Shown in pieces: positions 18,286-21,937 of a stretch of 21,937 bases of DNA. The DNA is taken from NCBI RefSeq assembly GCF_025399195.1, contig NW_026252201.1, positions 1 to 21,937 on the forward strand, written 5' to 3'. The number at the start of each line of letters is the position of its first letter. The first letter of the stretch is position 1. The position numbers and the translations under genes are program-made. This DNA is from Umbelopsis ramanniana AG (taxonomy: Eukaryota; Mucoromycota; Umbelopsidomycetes; Umbelopsidales; Umbelopsidaceae). Below the pieces are notes generated by a model, which saw nothing but the letters and a program-made list of their open reading frames with translations, made no database searches and had not been told where the DNA came from.

Positions 18286-19629
18286 GTGTGGTCTTCCGGT
18301 AAATTGATTCGTTTCTCCTTGGTCTTGTGGACAAACTTCCACAAGGTCCTCACCGGACACATCTCCTGTTCGCCAATGATGCCAAGGAAAGATTTCTTCG
18401 GATGCCGTTCTTTTGGCTCCCGCACCATGAGCGTCACCGCTGTGGGGACATTCTCTTGCATTGTAAATTTTATGTCTCTACTTTGCAATGTTCCTAGATC
18501 CGATCTTGGTCTCCACATTGTGGCGATTGCGATCAGTAACACCGTCTTCTGTTGAAGTTGTTCGATGGTCAAATCGTTGGTGTTACCCCAGCTTGAGATG
18601 AGATGCAAGATTGGTTTCAGACTGTAGACTTCTCGCATTGTACTGGGAATCGCCGGGTTGGCATGACGTTGTGATTTGAAGAATTGTTTGATCAAAATAT
18701 GTTTTGGTATTGATGGTCGGTCTTGATAGGCTAAATCCAAGATCGAGATAATTCTACAGTGCAAAGTGTTGAGATGTCCGAACGACTTTGAGTTCGATGA
18801 CACCAGGTATTGAAGGAGTGGATGCGGGTTATGTGCCAAAGGATTAAAGGGAGTGACCTTTTCAGGCATCATTCGGCCCAACTTCTCCAATGTGTTGTAC
18901 ATTGTATGCGTCCGTTTATGGAGTGCCTTTAACAAGTATTGAGACTCAGCGTTCCAACTCCTTGGAATTGCTGCTACAAGAGACATGCGGTCAAAGACCA
19001 CTGGCGGCAAACTGGCAAGGTAATCGGTGATTTCCGTGCTCTGGTCAACACCATTGGCCACCAGAATTGCGTGGGCCATGTTGGAGTCAGAAGTACTGCC
19101 GACCGCACTTTGTCTGCCTGTAACTTCTTGAGAACCTTGGGAATCAATTGCCACGGTGGATAGAAGTATAATCCGTGTGTTGGCCAACGTTGCGGAAAGC
19201 ATCCATTGCTTGTGCCTCCGGTTCCTCCTGACGACTCCAATGGGGAGTTGGCGAAGATGGGTAACTACGGAAAGGAGAAGGTTGTCGGAGTGCAAAGTGG
19301 TTATTTTGGCTTGGAAGCGCATCACGAGTGCCTGTATGCGGTGGGGAGAGGGGGGGGGAAAGGTCGCCGGCAATGCAGTAGTTTAGCTCATGCCCTCGGT
19401 GACCTTGGCATATCCACTGGAACATAATGTTTTGTAGCGAAACGATGGGTTTAATGAGTGTACGGAGTTGGGCGGAGGAGTTAAAGCCCAAGAGGAGGGG
19501 AAAGTCATATTCGTAAGTCGATTGATAGAAATTCTTTAATATTGAGTGTCGAATGTATGGAAACCAGGCGCGACTGTGGCGTGAGGAGTGGGGAGGTGCC
19601 AATTTCACGAAGGTGTTCTGAAGGAGCAA
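18270..19629 (-). mobile_element. DIRS-like tyrosine-recombinase retroelement fossil (first unit)
   Basis: On the minus strand the pol C-terminal region (N-L-I-P-K-V-L-K-K-L-Q then LLTPTWPTQFWWPMVL, about 19065-19150) is followed by a long recombinase-type domain. Its blocks include HILIKQFFKSQRHANPAIPS (about 18650-18700), VLLIAIATMWRPRSDLGTLQ (about 18485-18545), MVREPKERHPKKSFLG and MCPVRTLWKFVHKTKEKR, ending near EDHTLF at about 18280. Upstream, 19400-19629 fits the RNase H-side end of pol. The unit is partial at both ends and has a few breaks. The C-terminal part of its recombinase is replaced by the second unit, in the same orientation. Plus-strand frames across 17408-19427 are antisense shadows. 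Confidence 0.75.
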
Positions 19630-20140
19630 GGTGTACGATGTTCGAGAGCGACGTTAGGATTAAAATGTAAGGCATTGCCGATATAACGATTGTTGCTGAA
19701 GAAGCAATTGAAATGGTTCGAGAGGGACGTTAGGATTATCCTTTCACGAACATGTGTGTTCGCTTCTTCAGACGATTTATCCTCTCGAAAGAATTGTGTT
19801 GATGACCTAGAATGACAACATATCGTAGGCGTCGGATAACAGCGTGATTCAGAAATTTTGACAAACACAAGACTCCGGCGTTAAGTAATTTACATGGAAG
19901 ACGCTAGCTGAAATCCCTCTAGGAATTCACGCTGTTATCAAAGTTGTCCCCACTACCATAATCACTGCATCTTTTTGCAGTTTGTTCGGTATGATCAGAG
20001 TAGTTTAATTATGTCTGGGCGCGCGCAGTCCAATATATCCCCACAACTAAATCACTACATCTTTTTGCATTCTGTTTGGCAGGATCTAAATTTTTCGATT
20101 ATTTATTATATCTGAGCGCAGTAACAGTTTCGCAGCATCA
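19630..20140. other. Intergenic interval with two repeat pairs, upstream of the OrsD-like gene
   Basis: A 23-bp direct repeat, GTTCGAGAG-C/G-GACGTTAGGATTA, occurs at 19640-19662 and 19716-19738. A second, longer imperfect pair (19948-20028 and 20039-20121) sits just before the OrsD-like start. No gene is visible in between. Confidence 0.6.
19948..20121. repeat. Imperfect direct repeat of about 82 bp, 91-bp period
   Basis: Both units start CCCCAC, share ATCACT-G/A-CATCTTTTTGCA, then TCTGTTTGG/TTTGTTCGG, and end TCTG-A/G-GCGC(GCGC)AG. Unit 1 is 19948-20028 and unit 2 is 20039-20121. They end about 20 bp before the ATG at 20141, so they span the likely promoter and 5' UTR. Confidence 0.75.
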
Positions 20141-21937
20141 ATGGTGGAAGCAGAACGTGATGCTTTTCCATCGTACCTTCGAGTCCTGCCAGATTTCCAT
20201 GTTATCCTCTGCACTACCCACGGCTGCTGCTATACACGACAGAACCTCTCCAGGCACCTTTTAGAGAAGCATCAGATAAAACGTAGAGAACGGCAGAGAA
20301 TCGAATCATCGAGTCGATTGAACGACGTCGCTACCTCTAGTGCTGATGTTGTGCAGCCTCGAGATGGTACTAACGAGATTTGCGGGCTGCCGGCCGCACT
20401 GGGCTTTCTCTGCCACTTCCCTGACTGCGACTTTCGTTCGATTAACAACGACCGGATTCGGAAACACTATAATGAAGTGCATCAGTGGAAAGTTTTGCAG
20501 CAAGGGGCTATGCCATGGAATGAGGCATACATGCAAACGTTATTTCAGCAGAAGCAATACCAACAGCACTTTTCAGTAGTTCTGGCAGACCAAGTCCACC
20601 AGTCCGCTACCCCACAATATATACACCCCCGGGCCAATGCACCAAACAATGTCGCCCCAGCTTCTACCCGCTGGTAAGTACCTATCTGTTTCTTTACCTC
20701 GTGTGAATATGACCATATACGAACCTTTTCCTATATTCCAGTGACGTCCAATCACCTCCCCCCATTGTTCCTGATAATGCATGGGATCAAATTATGGAAC
20801 GGTACCGAGCTGGACTTCAACAGCAACGAAATTCGTTATGGACGGAGGCACGACATGTCTCCGAGCTTACGCCGTGGATGAAGCGCACCGGTATCCATGT
20901 CCATCTCTTAGAGCTAAAGCGTAATGAACTCGGTCCTAGCTATGACCTTCCTATGGCGCAAGAAGAGCCGTCGTTATTCCTGATCTGTGAGAGTATCGGA
21001 CGGGTCTTGGAGAAAACGATGAATGTCCTTGCGCATGACCAGAACGTAGCGGCCCCAACCGTCAGCCGGCGCAATACACGACTGCTCAATACTTTCACGC
21101 GGAGGGAAATCTCCCAGGATCCCATCACGACATTGCAGGACCAGAAGTCTCGTCAAAAATATATCGAAACTTGGCAGGGGTTGATCTACTACTGGCACCG
21201 AGTCGTTGAGCAAGGCCATCTCCGGTAATCGCTCTTCAAACCGAGTGATCGACAGCTCGAAGCATGGTGCGAGGTAACCGACGCCGCGAGCGAACTCGCC
21301 AGCCCAACGGACGCCGATCGCGACGAGGTATGTCCAGGATGAGTGAAATGATGTTTTTTTTTTTGTTTCTAACTCCTAGGCACCCAGGCTTTCTGTGATC
21401 GACTCGATCGGGCTGTTCTCGAGTTTAGCCTTGCCATCATCCAACACTCTTTGCACCGTCGTCAGTTTGATTCTGTTCTTGTGTCGTATGCTGCTGTGCG
21501 CTTTTGGAGCCACGAGGATGACTCGTGGATGCGCGTCCGGAGCTATACATCAATTTTGTCGCAGTTGATCTACGACTGCCAGATGGTGGTACTTGCCCAA
21601 GTGTTAGCGGTGGCAGGGGATAACCAGGATGCGGACATTGGAGCTATGATCGTCGATATTCGGGACCAGTGACTGTTGAATGACACGGAGGGTCCCATTG
21701 TTGAATTGCTAGAGAATTGGCTACTCGGCTTCCGGATTGGTCAGACCGAAGTTTCACCGGCTTTCTGGCATGCCGATGGAGAGATACCGGCTTGGTCGAA
21801 TGTGATCTTCCATATCTCAGACATCCATCAAATCATCTTCGAAGGGATTGCGGAGGCTCGGCGAATTTTTGACGAAGAGCTATGCCTGAGTGGCCGGTCT
21901 AGTCCTGCGTGTGATATTCCTGGTCTGGATCTCAAAC
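20141..21937 (+). pseudogene. OrsD-like (DUF3505-type) C2H2 zinc-finger gene, 5' part, two nonsense codons
   Basis: Exons 20141-20673, 20742-21327 and 21388 to the window end. The introns are 68 bp (GTAAGT..CAG) and 60 bp (GTATGT..CAG, branch CTAAC), and the frame agrees across both. Residues 24-44 hold a zinc-finger motif (C-x4-C ... QNLSRHLLEKH) and 91-114 another (C91, C96, H109, H114). Downstream, WMKRTGIHVHL, SRRNTRLLNTFTRREISQDP and YIETWQGLIYYWHRVVEQGH are characteristic of fungal proteins with the OrsD/DUF3505 domain. So are FDSVLVSYAAVRFW, YTSILSQLIYDCQMV and LLGFRIGQTEVSPAFW. Two in-frame stops interrupt an otherwise conserved reading: TAA at 21226-21228 (codon 340) and TGA at 21670-21672 (codon 468, where Trp is expected before LLNDT). 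The gene is therefore broken unless read through. It is richer in G+C than its neighbours and could have a separate origin. Its biochemical role is unknown to me; OrsD itself is named from the orsellinic acid cluster of Aspergillus. The 3' end is outside the window. Confidence 0.85.

Noticed and set aside
17408-19427. Several plus-strand open frames of 70-123 codons.
   Set aside because: All are antisense to the DIRS-like recombinase and pol pieces on the minus strand.
17190-19629. Crypton-type DNA transposon as the source of the tyrosine recombinases.
   Set aside because: Each recombinase follows a pol C-terminal piece (WP-rich blocks such as TPTWPTQFWWP), which fits DIRS-like retroelements and not Cryptons.

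Overview
The window looks like a repeat-rich stretch of a fungal nuclear genome, most likely an early-diverging filamentous fungus of the Mucoromycota. This rests on three things: many short introns of about 50-75 bp with GTAAGT-like donors and CTAAC/CTGAC-like branch sites; a mobile-element mix of hAT, DIRS-like tyrosine-recombinase elements, a LINE with a Mucorales-type ORF1, Ty3/gypsy and Helitron/PIF1 helicase; and a lineage-expanded C2H2 zinc-finger family whose core I recall from Mucorales hypothetical proteins. This is recall and reading, not a database result.

Layout. 1-115: a short tandem repeat. About 120-2303: a decayed hAT transposon on the minus strand. 2304-3608: nothing recognisable. 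3609-5881 (minus): the best gene in the window, 12 exons that splice cleanly to a 514-residue protein with two C2H2 fingers, an acidic linker, a conserved core (E-Y-G-C-A-E-A-G) and an SP/TP-plus-lysine tail; called family copy A. 6303-7113 (minus): a second probable host gene of unknown function. 7795-8400: a Helitron/PIF1-like helicase remnant. 8750-9769 (minus): family copy B, a 5' part only. 10145-10710: a diverged 3' fragment of the 28S rRNA gene. 11825-14569: family copy C, split by a 1.7 kb patchwork of a Ty3/gypsy fossil, a hAT piece, a scrap of another family member and a LINE ORF1 piece. About 14590-16262: family copy D, a decayed near full-length relative directly behind C. 16600-16806: a third hAT piece. 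17190-19629 (minus): two DIRS-like fossils head-to-tail. 20141-21937: the 5' part of an OrsD-like (DUF3505-type) zinc-finger gene, visibly richer in G+C, interrupted by two nonsense codons and running off the window.

The strongest candidate for something undescribed is the zinc-finger family: one apparently intact gene, two decayed long copies, one truncated copy and one scrap within about 13 kb, sharing two adjacent C2H2 exons, a core with charged residues spaced in a way that faintly recalls PD-(D/E)XK nucleases, and a basic SP/TP tail. No operon-like logic applies. The common theme is a transposon nest in which this family has been duplicated, broken and patched with element debris.
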